From: Ophiodon elongatus | Taxonomy: Eukaryota; Chordata; Actinopteri; Perciformes; Hexagrammidae | Direction: 5' to 3' | Length of the DNA: 64,000 bases | Assembly: GCA_016806645.1 (NCBI GenBank) | Contig: JACSYO010001003.1 | Span: forward strand, 236,001-300,000 | Shown: one piece after another, positions 33,481 through 45,279 of the stretch | Position numbering within the stretch: the first letter of the stretch is position 1 | How the letters are laid out: each line of letters starts with the position of its first letter | Notes under the pieces: model-generated | Seen by the model: the letters and a program-made list of their open reading frames with translations, nothing else | Told to the model about the DNA's origin: nothing | The model's database searches: none | Translations under genes and position numbers: made by a program

Positions 33481-33503
33481 CATTGTCTCTGCCAGGTATA
33501 AAG
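33481..33503 (+). promoter_or_regulatory. Promoter of gene H: TATA box and SOX-like site
   Basis: TATAAAG at 33497-33503 lies 50 bp before the chosen start codon, almost the same distance as in gene G (53 bp). CATTGT (reverse SOX core) sits just upstream at 33481-33486. No clear Maf site; GTGCTAACC at about 33460 is a weak candidate. Confidence 0.45.
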
Positions 33504-33546
33504 AGTACTGCGTCTGTTACTGCGTCTGGTATTTCAGGAGCTACAG

Positions 33547-34287
33547 ATGGAGAAGGTCAGGACAGCGTTGGTATTGTGTGCTTTCAGTTGCAGGAGCTAA
33601 TATATATTTTTTTATTTGGTGCAAGAAACATAGTCAATGAGAAACCCGCTTGAACACAGATGCGGTCCATAATCCTGTTTATTCTTTCCAGATTGTGTTT
33701 TACGAGGACCGGGACTTCCAGGGAAAGTCCTACGACTGCAAAGGGGACTCAGCAGACCTGCAGAGCTTCATCCGCCGATGCAACTCGGTCAAGGTGGAGG
33801 GCGGCTGGTGGGTTCTGTACGAGCGCAACGACTACACCGGCTACCAGTATGTCATCGGTCCGGGGGAGTACAATGACTACCGCCGCTGGATGGGCTTCAA
33901 TGACTGCGTCAGATCCTGCAAGATCATCAGAAACGTAAGTTCCATAACAGAACGAGAATATCTCAGCAGCCTTTCTTCCTCGTGAATCATCTCTTGGACT
34001 GCTCTGGGTTTCAGGCCAAAGGGCAGTACAAGCTGAGGCTGTTCGACCGGCCAAACTTCTCCGGTCAATCCTTGGAGTTGACAGAAGACACAAAGTCCAT
34101 CCAGGAGAAATGGCTCAGACAGGAAGTCCAGTCCTGCAAGGTCCTGGAGGGCTCCTGGATCTTCTACGAACATCCCAACTTCTGTGGTCGCCAGTACCTG
34201 CTGGAGAAAGGGGAGTACCGGCACCACTCAGAGTGGGGGGCTATGAAGGCCACTGTGGGCTCCATCAGAATCATCGTGGAGCTGTGA
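33547..34287 (+). CDS. Gamma-crystallin S-like, gene H
   Basis: Lens structural protein of gamma-S type. Exons 2 and 3 are clear: 33692-33934 (81 codons, opening IVFYEDRDFQGKSYD) and 34015-34287 (90 codons plus stop, opening AKGQYKLRLFDRPNFSGQ), separated by an 80-bp phase 0 intron. Four core Trp are present (GWWVLYER, RRWMGF, GSWIFYEHP, SEWGAM), and Met is rare. For exon 1 I choose 33547-33555 (MEK), because it lies 50 bp after a TATA box and joins in frame. Its donor, GTCAGG, is not a strong consensus. An alternative is ATGGGCAGA at 33411 followed by GTCTAG, with no TATA box. About 174 aa, ending RIIVEL. Poly(A) signals lie at 34288-34293, overlapping the base after the stop, and at 34333-34338. 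Confidence 0.88.
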
Positions 34288-34339
34288 AATAAAACCAGTT
34301 AAAGTCTCTTGTAATGTGATGTTATGCACTGCAATAAAT

Positions 34340-36045
34340 GTATTTGACCCTTATGTTTTTTTGTGTTTGTGTAAAGTTGAATTCAAATCTTCTCTTATCC
34401 ATATAAATCTAATAGGAAGAAAAATGAATGATAAAACAATTAATTATCAATGAGGAGAATTTAAATCCAGTTGCCAGTTAAAAAGGTACAGCTAAGCTAA
34501 AATAATGCAGTCTTATATGTGTAAATATGAAATAATAAAACATACTTATATGTGCATTATGATGTTTATGTTGCAACAGTTTAAGTGGTGTTGAGTCTGC
34601 TTTATGGCCATCTTGGAGAATGTAGTTTGTGATGCTGTGGAACTGAATTGCATTTCAAATATTTAGTTAGCCCCTTAATTTACATAAATATTGAAGATAA
34701 ACGCCTGTAAGGTTTCTGCCCAAACACAAACAACGAAAGTCTCCAATGATTCACTTTCAGTATGTTATGCTTTCCTGAGATCAGAACCATTTCCCATCCA
34801 GGGAGAAAAGCTTTTTGTTATGAATTGAGTTGAATTATATCTTGTCTACAACACATTAATACACGAAGGCATCACTGGCTTTGGTCTAGTTTTACAATTA
34901 TAAGTGTGACAAATCTTCAAAAAGCTCAATGATTCCTGCCACAGCGAGAGCAATGGAGAGACTTACTTATGGAGAGATGTACTACTAGTTTATAATGCTG
35001 CAACTAATGATTATTTATTATTATAGACAAATCTGCCAATTATTAGTTTGGCCTATAAAACATCAGAAAATCCTTCTGCTATGTTAAGTTATGTCTTTGC
35101 TTCTTTTGACCAACGATCCAAAACATAAAGGTTTCCTCCAGATGAACTGGTTACGTCGTCATGAGCATTTACATGATCATATATGTTTAGAATATCCACT
35201 GAACACCGCTGTCCTCTTCCTGAAACCTCCAAGCAGAAAACAGCAGAACACTTTTTAAATATCAATCAACTGTGACGTCATTTCACTGTTTCTGTAGTTG
35301 ACGTTATGTCCGTGCATCATAATAACTGACTCGCAGTATGATCCCACTCGCTGCTGCTAGCAGAATCACATCTTTAGAGTAAGTCAAATGTTTAGTTGTA
35401 TTAATTAAAACAAAGAGCTTTAATGTAGGCAGAAAAAAATGGATGAGTAGCAGATGAATATATGATGAATATGAATATGGTGAATACAGGTAACACCATG
35501 GATTTTCACAATAAAAGCTGTAACGAATTATTTTAAGGAAATTACTAAAGAAGAGTGAAGATTGAAGAATCTTCAACAGACGATCTGGTTGGTTCTACTA
35601 ATAATTACATATAAATATAATACAGCTCATAAGAAAGCCGACTGCTTGATGATAAAACCATCAATGAACCTTCTTTAGTTCCAGTTTGTACAGATTCCAT
35701 ATTTGTTTTCAATGCATTGACTGCAGCATCTGATACAACCACAAATATTTTAAGTAGTAATGTTGATGATACAGATGTTGTGATGAGAATATCAGACCTT
35801 TTTATTCTGAAGATAATACTCATAATACCATTGAAGTGATTATTATCAATTGATACCGATCATTCTTGTTTTGTAAAGTAACAACAAAACATATGAATAG
35901 AAAATACCAACAAGATGAATGTAGGATGTGCTTTTGCTCTCCATCACCCTGTGACTCCCTGCATGATGGGGCTGGATCAGAAGGCCTTCATATGTCTGCA
36001 AAAACAAACATGCAACCCCACACAACATGAATTATGGTATGCATT
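34340..36045. other. Downstream of the crystallin cluster, nothing recognised
   Basis: About 1.7 kb of AT-rich sequence without gene, RNA or repeat structure that I can name. Confidence 0.4.
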
Positions 36046-36048
36046 TGA

Positions 36049-36600
36049 GTGATGGTTCCGGAGGGGTCGCTGTCGAGGTGGAGCGGCCGAGCATCAGCTG
36101 ATCCAGGGGGGGGGGGGCAGGGGGGGGGGGTTATACCGCGTGCAGCTAAACCCGGGACAAAGAGCTGCAGCTGGCTGATGACTCAGTGGGATTTGCCCGC
36201 AAGAGCCTGGAGCCAGCTGCTGTTAGTGCTGACGCGCAGCTCACTGGAACAACAACGAGACCCCCGACGGCACAAAGGGGGTCCGGGCAGCACCCCCCCC
36301 CCTCCTCTACCCCCCCACCCTCTACCCCCCCTCCCCAGCTGCAGCTATTCACCCCTAAAGCCGCTTTGTTTACCGCAACCCATGATACCTTCAGTTGGGG
36401 ATCCAGAGGGCCCCCCCCCCCCCCAGTGAGCCAGTGTGCGCCCCCTGCTGGAGGATGTGTGAGCTGCAGACCAGATGGGTTTGTTTGATGTGGATCAGCT
36501 TGTGGATGAATGTGGGAGCAAATCCCTTCAGCCAAGTCCCAACAGGAGGTGGGAAGAGGAGCTGCTGTTGATGCTCATCGGGAGGTTCAGCAGTCACGTG
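36049..36600. other. GC-rich block with long G and C runs
   Basis: A GC-rich block with G runs at 36,106-36,130 and C runs at 36,293-36,335 and 36,411-36,424. Open frames on both strands are low-complexity and I do not believe they are coding. Such runs can form G-quadruplexes. It may be a small CpG-island-like regulatory region, but nothing proves it. Confidence 0.4.
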
Positions 36601-36616
36601 AGGCTGCAGTGTTGTC

Positions 36617-36900
36617 CACATACTTTAGTCCACATACTTTAGTCCACATACTTTAGTCCTCATACTTTAGTCCACTTTAGTCCTCATACTTTAGTCCACA
36701 TACTTTAGTCCACATACTTTAGTCCACATACTTTAGTCCACTTTAGTCCTCATACTTTAGTTCACATACTTTAGTCCACATACTTTAGTCCTCATACTTT
36801 AGTCCACTTTAGTCCTCATACTTTAGTTCACATACTTTAGTCCACATACTTTAGTCCACATACTTTAGTCCTCATACTTTAGTCCTCATACTTTAGTCTA
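36617..36900. repeat. 14-bp tandem array (CACATACTTTAGTC)
   Basis: About 20 units of (CA/CT)CATACTTTAGTC, with shorter 10-bp CACTTTAGTC units at regular places. This gives a compound repeat in which a block of several units recurs. Confidence 0.95.
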
Positions 36901-36904
36901 CGTA

Positions 36905-37770
36905 GGACTATCCCACCAGATGAGATCCCCTCCAGATGTTTTGTATAATCTCTTAGAATACTCTTTGAATAGTCATGTGTCTGTGATGTAGGTTTGCCTC
37001 AAACAAAGTTAAATTAACTAGTTTTTAAAATGACACCGTCTCCACCGTAAGTGAAAAATCCATAATCTATAAATACGCAAATATTGTTGATTTCAAATGT
37101 TTAACTTCCTCCAGTGAGTCCATTCTCAGTGATTGTGCACTGGAGGTTTCAGGTTCCACATCTTACTTCTGAATGTTGCATACTGGACCGCACTTGGCTT
37201 CCAGACTAGTTGTAATATTTGAGAAACTTTCCAAAACATCCTTCAAGTATCAAACTCTCTCAGACGTCAGTCTGCAGCTCAAACATCCGAGAGACGGAAC
37301 AAGAAGCAACTTCCCTTGAAGACGATGAAAGAACGAACACGTAAGGAGGAGAGAACTCAATATGGATGAAGCTGTGGAATCAATCATTTAGTCACAGGAT
37401 GAGAGGAAACATATTGGAATATTGACGTGTTGAAGAACAATAATAAACATAGATATCAATATTTTCAATATCATTATGCAGTTTTGTTTTTCCGACTATC
37501 TTCAGATCAAGATCTGTGCTTTGCAGTCTAATTATTGATCTTATGTGATCTCCTTTTGTCTTGTTTGTGCTGTATTGATTATGGCTGCAGGATTTAGCTC
37601 ATAGACTTCCAATACATAGCATCATCTCATGTAGATGTTTTATGATTCTTTGTAATCTGCCCCACGCTTCCTCCAGATCGCTTATTTATAACTTCGTCTC
37701 AGCAGCTGAAAAGGAAATATGTTAATCTGGGAGAAGAATGCTGGTTCTGGCTGCATGAGTTACCTTGTAT
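36905..37770. other. Nothing recognised
   Basis: Unremarkable AT-rich sequence between two tandem arrays. Confidence 0.4.
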
Positions 37771-37774
37771 GGCA

Positions 37775-38048
37775 AGAAGGGGGAGAAGGGAGGAGGGAGG
37801 AGGGAGAAGGGAGGAGGGAGGAGGGAGAGGAGGGAGGAGGGAGAAGGGAGGAGGGAGGAGAGAGAGAAGGGAGGAGGGAGGAGGGAGAAGGGAGGAGAGA
37901 GAGAAGGGAGGAGGGAGGAGGGAGAGAAGGGAGGAGGGAGAAGGGAGAGAAGGGAGGAGGGAGAGGAGGGAGGAGGGAGAAGGGAGGAGGGAGAGAAGGG
38001 AGAAGGGAGAGAAGGGAGGAGGGAGAAGGGAGGAGGGAGAAGGGAGAT
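37775..38048. repeat. Polypurine tract of GGGAGA/GGGAGG units
   Basis: About 270 bases of A and G only, built from GGGAGG, GGGAGA and GGGAGAAGGGAGG units. Open in several frames with meaningless Gly/Arg/Glu peptides. Confidence 0.95.
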
Positions 38049-38423
38049 TGACTCCCCCTGATACAGAGAGAGAGCGAGTGAGGAGGAGAGACAGACTGAG
38101 GCCTTCTGTCTGCAGCGTGCTGCTTCATGAAAGTTGTTTTTATGGAATCATATCCACCGTCACGGTTCACATTACCTGGAAATGTCTCCAGAAAAAACTC
38201 CCCACAGATTGTTGAGTAAAGAACAGTGTTTACGATCTCCTTCTCACGAGGGAAACTTTGATAATCATCCTGAGAAAGTAAGAAATTATAAGAACAGTTG
38301 TTGGTTGTTTGGTTTTGTCTCTTTACTCGAAACATTTATGCCCCATGTTTATCAATTATTACCAACTGAGACTAAAGTACAGCTGAAGCAGCTTCATCAG
38401 GTCCAGGACCTCGAGCCTCTCGT

Positions 38424-38425
<2 letters not shown>
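38049..38425. other. Spacer, nothing recognised
   Basis: Unique-looking sequence between the polypurine tract and the GA repeat. Confidence 0.35.
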
Positions 38426-38427
<2 letters not shown>

Positions 38428-38512
<85 letters not shown>

Positions 38513-38515
38513 GCG
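38428..38515. repeat. GA microsatellite followed by GACA repeat
   Basis: About 30 GA units, then about five GACA units. Confidence 0.95.
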
Positions 38516-38621
38516 ACTGAGATGAATCGGCTTTCGGCCTCTTGTCCTCTGAGGAGACCTCCTGCTGAGAGGCCGTGTTCCTGTGATGTGGCTCCCTGCC
38601 ACCACAAGGCCTCCTTCACAC

Positions 38622-38757
38622 ACCTGACACTCACACACACTCTCTCACACACACACACAGAGACACACAGACACACACACACAGACACACACAGAGACAC
38701 ACACACACAGAGACACACATACACACACAGAGACACACATACACACTCACACTCACA
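38622..38757. repeat. Imperfect CA / CAGA repeat
   Basis: ACACAC runs interrupted by AGAG and TCTC. Confidence 0.9.
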
Positions 38758-38805
38758 GATGGACCTGCTGGGTCGTTAATGTGGACCGAGGACTGAGTGG
38801 TGACG

Positions 38806-38868
38806 CCCCCCCCCCCCCCCCCCCCCCCCCTCCACCCCCTCCTTCCTCCCCCCCTCCCGCTGGAGACA
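38806..38868. repeat. Poly-C tract and C-rich stretch
   Basis: A run of about 24 C followed by CT-rich sequence. Confidence 0.9.
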
Positions 38869-38869
38869 A

Positions 38870-39972
38870 AAGATAGAAGTTATGACGAGTTGTTTCCTTC
38901 CGTATTATCTCTCATTTTTATATTCTCATTGCTCGTTATCAGTGTTTTGCAGGATGGAACATCATGAAAACAGAAGCTCGCTGACAAGATGACAAGTAAA
39001 ACAGCACAATTCACATTTTGAATATTGTGCAAATGTGTGTATGAATATGTATGTGCATAAATTATAAAACAATGAAATAATCATCCTGTAGTTTAAGTTG
39101 TAAAGGGATTTGTTAGTTCGAGTCCCATCGATGTAAATAAACCGGCAGCGATGCTATAAATATTATAAACATAGGTATAAAATATATCAAAGTATATTGT
39201 GTTGTCCTATATGAGCAATGCATGCACAACATATCATATGATAATACTGCAATAATATGCAATATATAGAATACTGTGATATCATATAAAATACTCTCTT
39301 CATGAACACAAAATAATAATCATAACAATTAGAGTAGAACAAGCAAACATGAATAAATATGTGTCCTTAATACAGCTCAGCGAGTATTAAAATGACTGCA
39401 TCACAAAAGGCCGCACAGATATACTTATTACAATAATACACACCCACTTTACGTATACCTGTACACGTGTGTTTTCATTTTAATATTTCTGGTAATATAT
39501 TATAATTTTATAGAAAGTAATATATACAATGTGAGACATTTTACTACTAATGATGATTCTTAATAATATCCTGTTTTCAAAATAAAGGTAAAGCTTCTCC
39601 AAAGAGCCGGATGGGAAACGAACCCATGGAGTTAATGATTTTAATAACAATAACTACTTTATACTAACAAGGTTTTTGAGAACGGTTCATTTTCTGCCGT
39701 GTGTTTGATGTTTTTTCTTAATTTCACTGGAAGCCACAAGGGGGCAGGATTGTACACGAGTCTCCAGCTGGGGCTTAGTTCATACAACAGAAGACCTCAC
39801 TGTGCTCCACTGAAGGATCAGAAGCTCAGTGTTTCCTCCCGGTTCGATTTCCATCTCATCAGTCTGTAAAATATAAAAATAAAAGTTGACGTAAAAATAT
39901 ATATTTTTTTATGTTTTCTTTGAATGACTTCCATCGCAGATCAGCAACTTAAAGGTGATTATTCTGTTGAGG

Positions 39973-39975
<3 letters not shown>
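38870..39975. other. Nothing recognised
   Basis: About 1.1 kb of AT-rich spacer. Confidence 0.4.

Positions 39976-39976
<1 letters not shown>

Positions 39977-40065
<89 letters not shown>
39977..40065. repeat. CA microsatellite
   Basis: About 44 CA units. Confidence 0.95.
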
Positions 40066-40067
<2 letters not shown>

Positions 40068-40186
40068 GCGGTAGAAACAGGAGGTTCCGCCTCAGCAGTC
40101 GATACATGATTCAAACCACTTTCACCACATTCACGGTTAATATGGATCTATCTGTGCAGTCACCGTCTCAGGATTCATCCGGCCTC

Positions 40187-40260
40187 GTCTGTGCACACAC
40201 ACCTTTGTGCACACACACCTCTGTGCACACACACTTTTGTGCACACACACCTTTGTGCAG
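40187..40260. repeat. Short tandem repeat of TGTGCACACACACC units
   Basis: Four to five units of about 18 bp, each with the palindromic TGTGCACA core. Confidence 0.85.
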
Positions 40261-40261
40261 G

Positions 40262-41185
40262 AGGTTTTCCAGCGAGCCCGGTGTGACGTCAAAGCTGGGG
40301 AGAAGGGAAAAAGACACAGCATTGCCATGGCAACCCATCTCCCTCCTCAGTTCTCTATGATCTGTGATCTGAGAACATGAAGGCGTGTTATTGCACAGAC
40401 ATGCAGCGCTGCACAACAGAGGAGCAGAGGTCAGCGGGTCAGCGGGTCACGAGGGATGTTCTAGGTGTTCCTGGACAGCAGCTGACTGTTTCTCTTCAGT
40501 GACCGACTGCTCCACGAACGACCTTTTTATTGCCCGTTTAGAGTTTCAGTCCGGACGAGTCCCGTTTATAGACTCGTGAACGTCAAGGTTCACCCAAACA
40601 TTTCTTATTTATTTTCTACTAATTGGATCAGTTGGTGGTAAGAAGACTTCTCGCTACACCAACAAAACGAAAGGTACAAAGAAACCATCCTAATAGTTGC
40701 TCTGCTCTCACAGGCTGGAGAGCTGTCAGTCAAATAGTTAGTACACGCCCACACAGCCCCGAGCTGGAGTCTGATCAGGCAAGTGTGCAAAGTCTGTACA
40801 CGTGTTGGTGCTGCATATTAATAACTGTAATCAGCCTCCAATCTAATCCCACAGATGATTATTAGCGTCATTAGCCAGCCGGAGTTGTGATTATTGTTTT
40901 TCACCTTGAAAGCAACTGGATTCAAAACCAGGTTCAGAGGATGGTGGAGGTCAACGACAGGCGAGTGTTTCCTTTTTCAAATGGAGCGTCTGCCGCCTGT
41001 CAGACTTCTCCACACGCTAACACACGCTAACACACACACACGCTAACACACGCTAACGTGTGTGTGGACAGAGATCAGAGAACATACGAGCAAATGTGTA
41101 TATTTTGGGTTGTTGTGTTGACACCATTTCCTTCTTCAGGTGTAACGCTGTCACCAATCAGAGGCACCGATCCTCTGAGTCTTTA
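40262..41185. other. Spacer with short CA/GCTAACACA units
   Basis: A small array of ACACGCTAAC units lies near 41,012-41,058. No gene seen. Confidence 0.4.
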
Positions 41186-41189
41186 TCCA

Positions 41190-41307
<118 letters not shown>

Positions 41308-41416
41308 AGCTGTTGTGTATTCTGTGGGTTTGAGGCCCTTAAAGCTCATCTGGCTCATATCTCCTCTTGTCTCCAGGCTGTGGTGCACATGTTGTCCTCC
41401 TCGGTCCCGAGCAGAG

Positions 41417-41471
41417 TTGATGTTGATGATGTTGATGATGTTGATTTTGTTGATTTTGTTGATGTTGATGA

Positions 41472-41503
<32 letters not shown>

Positions 41504-41512
41504 TTGTTGTGT
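41417..41512. repeat. GTT/GAT trinucleotide repeat
   Basis: Mixed GTTGAT and GTT units over about 95 bp. Confidence 0.95.
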
Positions 41513-42055
41513 GGGGCTTTGAGGTTGTTTGCATCGCTGACGTCGTCCCCCTGATTGATTTGCATTAACCGGCGACGCCCCCATCCTGGAGTCTGGATCC
41601 CTGTCAGGACATTCAAGGTGATTTCCTTATTTGTGTAATGCAAATGTGATCGCACCTTTATTTAAAGTCCAGTTGGCTGTAATGGACGACATCAGAGGTC
41701 TGCTCTTTAACAGCAGCTCATTTCATGATGCAGCGCCTCGTCGGCTGTCAGGCCCTCGCTCAGTGTGTGCACACGCTGTGTTTGCTTTGAGTCAAAAGAA
41801 GAATAAAAGTGGGCACCGTGTCGTGTAATAAGTGACCTCGTGATAAAGGTGACTGTCCTGTTGTCTCACTTCCATAATGCAGATTCATAGCTGACGGTGA
41901 TTTGGAGCTGCTTCACGAGGTGACGGCTCCGTGCTGCTGCAGAGGCAACGTCCCCACTTGTTTTTGTTAGAAGAAGAAAAAAACCCACAGATGGCTTTAA
42001 TGGTACAGCAGCTCGGAGATGAGGCCAAAGCAAACACTGGTTATGATGAGGAGGA
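41513..42055. other. Spacer, nothing recognised
   Basis: Unique-looking DNA between the trinucleotide and CA repeats. Confidence 0.35.
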
Positions 42056-42057
<2 letters not shown>

Positions 42058-42107
<50 letters not shown>

Positions 42108-42170
42108 ACACACACACACGCACACAGACACACACACACACAGACACACACGCACGCACGCACGCACACA

Positions 42171-42201
<31 letters not shown>

Positions 42202-42232
42202 ACACAGACACACAGACACACACACGCGCACA
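42058..42232. repeat. Compound CA / CACG / CAGA repeat
   Basis: Pure CA turning into GCACGCACGCAC and ACAGACACAC variants. Confidence 0.95.
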
Positions 42233-42855
42233 GACCTGGCCTGGTGCTGTCTCTGGCTCTGAGTGTTTACAGTGCCGTATGAGGGGGGATCCTGGGAGGC
42301 TCTATTTTTAGCTCTGGTGTCATCATTCCTCTCGCTCCGCGCTCCGCCGCGTGCGGCTGCGGCCTCGTGCTGCATTCTAATGAAGAGACGAGCGCGCGGC
42401 AGTAAAACACCTCCTGCTCGCTTCAGCTCACTGAAATAAAGCAACTCAAACAAATAGCTCGGGCATCATAGTGACTGTCACCTTGAAAGAACTAAAACAT
42501 GTCCAGTTTATTTCGCTCATCAAACAGACGGTGAACGACCTGCTGCGTGGAAGCACGTTTTAAATGTGCACGAGGTGGAGGCTGCAGCCGCGACCAGGCA
42601 GTGACCTCACGCGCACCGACGTCGGGAATCATAACTGTCGAGTCGCATGCTGCGGAGCTGCTGACGAGGCCACTGCTTCAGCTCCGGGTTGCCACAACAC
42701 TCATCTCAGCCTGTCACGTCTTGCATTGCGTAACGCACCCCCCCTACCCCCCCCGCCCCTACCCTACCCTACCCCCACTACCCCCCACCAGCCGACTCCC
42801 CCTCTCCCCCTTCAACACTTGGTGCAAAGAAATGAGAATGCAGCAGTGACAGGAA
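42233..42855. other. GC-rich spacer before the ATC/ACC array
   Basis: Contains a C-rich stretch with CCCTACCCTACCC near 42,755-42,785. No gene recognised. Confidence 0.4.
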
Positions 42856-42857
42856 AG

Positions 42858-42902
42858 CATCATCACCACCATCACCATCATCACCATCACCACCACCATC
42901 AC

Positions 42903-42937
<35 letters not shown>

Positions 42938-43136
42938 CCACCATCATCATCACCACCACCACCACCACCATCACCATCACCACCATCATCATCATCATCA
43001 TCATCACCATCATCACCATCATCATCATCATCACCATCACCACCACCATCTTCATCACCACCATCATCATCATCACCATCACCATCACCACCACCACCAC
43101 CACCATCATCACTCCTCAACCACCACCACCACCACC

Positions 43137-43185
<49 letters not shown>

Positions 43186-43203
43186 CCACCATCATCACCA
43201 TCA

Positions 43204-43241
<38 letters not shown>

Positions 43242-43243
43242 CC

Positions 43244-43275
<32 letters not shown>

Positions 43276-43374
43276 CATCATCATCACCATCACATCATCA
43301 TCATCATCATCATCATCACCATCATCATCACATCATCACCATCACCATCATCATCATCATCACCACCACCATCA

Positions 43375-43418
<44 letters not shown>

Positions 43419-43481
43419 CCATCACCATCACCATCATCATCATCACCATCATCACCATCATCACCACCATCATCACCACAG
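42858..43481. repeat. Long ATC/ACC trinucleotide array
   Basis: About 620 bp of almost pure CAT and CAC triplets, with a few one-base phase shifts (ACACATC) and one short CTCCTCAA interruption near 43,112. Reads as poly-His, poly-Ile/Thr or poly-Ser depending on frame. Not a gene. Confidence 0.97.
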
Positions 43482-43935
43482 TCTGGTCGAGGCCGTGCCT
43501 CTCCTTCTCTAAGGCTGCAGTATGTAAATCTGATCCCTTCATCGTGGGTATGAGGTCACCATCATGTGACCAGAGCTTCCTGTCCCGCCTGAAGCCGAGT
43601 CAACGTTCTCTCATTTCACCGTTTTACTAACACATCTTACATTGCATAGTTATTTTACGTAACAAACGTTCTTTATTTTAAACCAAATCAAGATATTTTC
43701 CTGAACCTAAGCAATAAGTTTTGTTAGCGAAACCCAGCAACTTGGTTTAGTTGCGTAGGTCAACCTAACAACCAAGTCAACCTACGTTGACAGTCTGACG
43801 TTTCCTGTAGACACGTGAGATTATTTGGGAAAGGCAACGCCGCGGTACGCAGAGGGCCACAGCTTGAAGCGAGGGGCCGCTGACCAAGGCAACGTGTTGC
43901 ATGAACCGTCTCTCATTGACCACATTTCCAGTTGC
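43482..43935. other. Spacer, nothing recognised
   Basis: No feature seen between the trinucleotide array and the next dispersed repeat. Confidence 0.35.
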
Positions 43936-43936
43936 A

Positions 43937-44165
43937 ACAAGGCAAGGCAAGTTTATTTGTATCGCAACTTCAACAACAAGGCAATTCAAAGTGCTTCACA
44001 TAAAACCATTAAAAGCATCAAAACATAATGCGAAAGAAAAGATTTAAAAACAATTAAGAACATTGATTTAAACACATTAAACTAGCAGACAACCCAACCC
44101 AGGAGCTCATGGTGGAGACCAAAAACAGAGCAAAAGAATAGTGAATATTGGGCTTATGTTTATAA
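43937..44165. repeat. Dispersed teleost repeat
   Basis: Contains GGCAAGTTTATTTGTATCGC, CAATTCAAAGTGCTTCACAT and AAAACCATTAAAAGC, a frequently seen fish interspersed repeat. It ends in a GGTGGAGACCAAAAACAGAG segment related to the 50-bp array at 45.7 kb. Confidence 0.55.
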
Positions 44166-44935
44166 AGATGACATTAAATGAATGTTGCAGGTTGGGTGAG
44201 GGTCAATGTTGAGGCAACAGCTTGAAAACAGATGAATTAATGCTAGTTTAATTTGGACTTTTACTTTACTTGCAAGCGTGACAGTGGAGAGAAGTCTCTG
44301 AAACTGTATTTACATCATTATGTAGTGGGGAAAAAAGTTAGTTAGATTAATAAATAATATACCGCGAAAAAATAATAATCCAAATATTTTTAATAATCAA
44401 GCTTTTTGGTGGCTCTTCCAAATATTTTGACTCCTGACGTCTGTATTTTTTAAATCCTGGCTATTGTCCGGATGGAGGACCCTGGGACAGAGACGAGGGA
44501 CAATCCCCAGGAAATGAGGCTTGACCCGGGAGGCCTTCGCGGCCCCGTCAGGCCTTCTGGTTCAATGTGTGTATATTTTTGGAAATTAGCTTTCTGTGGC
44601 GTTCTCTTTGAAGGGAAATTGTCATAGAGACAAAACACCATAACAAGCCCATGATGGAATCAGAGGTTCCCAAAGCGAGGTCTATTGATAGCCCGGACAT
44701 ATCTGGGAAGAACTTCTGTATTTTCCTTTCTTCAACCTTTCATCTGAGCAGTTCCCTCTTTACGTAACTGCATCTGAAACGTCACCAGATCTTTATTAAG
44801 ACACCGCGGCTATTCTTGGAAATATGAACTGAATATTGCTCCAAAGCAGCAGTGTGGTTTGTTTAGAGAGCCCGGTAGCGTCACGTTGATTGAGACCCAG
44901 TCCGAGTGTGCTGTGTTTGAGCGGAGGAGGCACCA
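44166..44935. other. Nothing recognised
   Basis: No gene or clear repeat. Confidence 0.4.
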
Positions 44936-44954
44936 GAGGGGCAGAGCTGGGACA

Positions 44955-45278
44955 GATCCGGGGTAGAGAGCCGGGGTAGAGAGCCGGGGTAGAGAGCCGG
45001 GGCAGAGAGCCGGGGTAGAGAGCCGGGGCAGAGCCGGGGCAGAGAGCCGGGGTAGAGAGCCGGGGCAGATCCGGGGTAGAGAGCCGGGGTAGAGAGCCGG
45101 GGCAGAGCCGGGGTAGAGAGCCGGGGCAGAGAGCCGGGGTAGAGAGCCGGGGCAGAGAGCCGGGGCAGAGCCGGGGTAGAGAGCCGGGGCAGAGCCGGGG
45201 CAGAGAGCCGGGGCAGAGAGCCGGGGCAGAGAGCCGGGGCAGAGCCGGGGCAGAGCCTGGCAGAGCCTGGCAGAGCCG
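44955..45278. repeat. GC-rich minisatellite (GAGCCGGGG units)
   Basis: About 27 units of AGAGAGCCGGGG(T/C) or the shorter AGAGCCGGGG(T/C), with some ATCCGGGG variants. Strand-asymmetric and G-rich on the plus strand. Confidence 0.95.
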
Positions 45279-45279
45279 G

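Noticed and set aside
37719..38335. Gly/Arg/Glu and Ser/Pro/Leu open frames on both strands
   Set aside because: Translations of the polypurine tract and its complement.
42564..43553. 329-residue open frame rich in His, Ile and Ser
   Set aside because: It is a translation of the ATC/ACC triplet array. The amino-acid run changes whenever the array slips by one base, and there is no domain or conserved flank.
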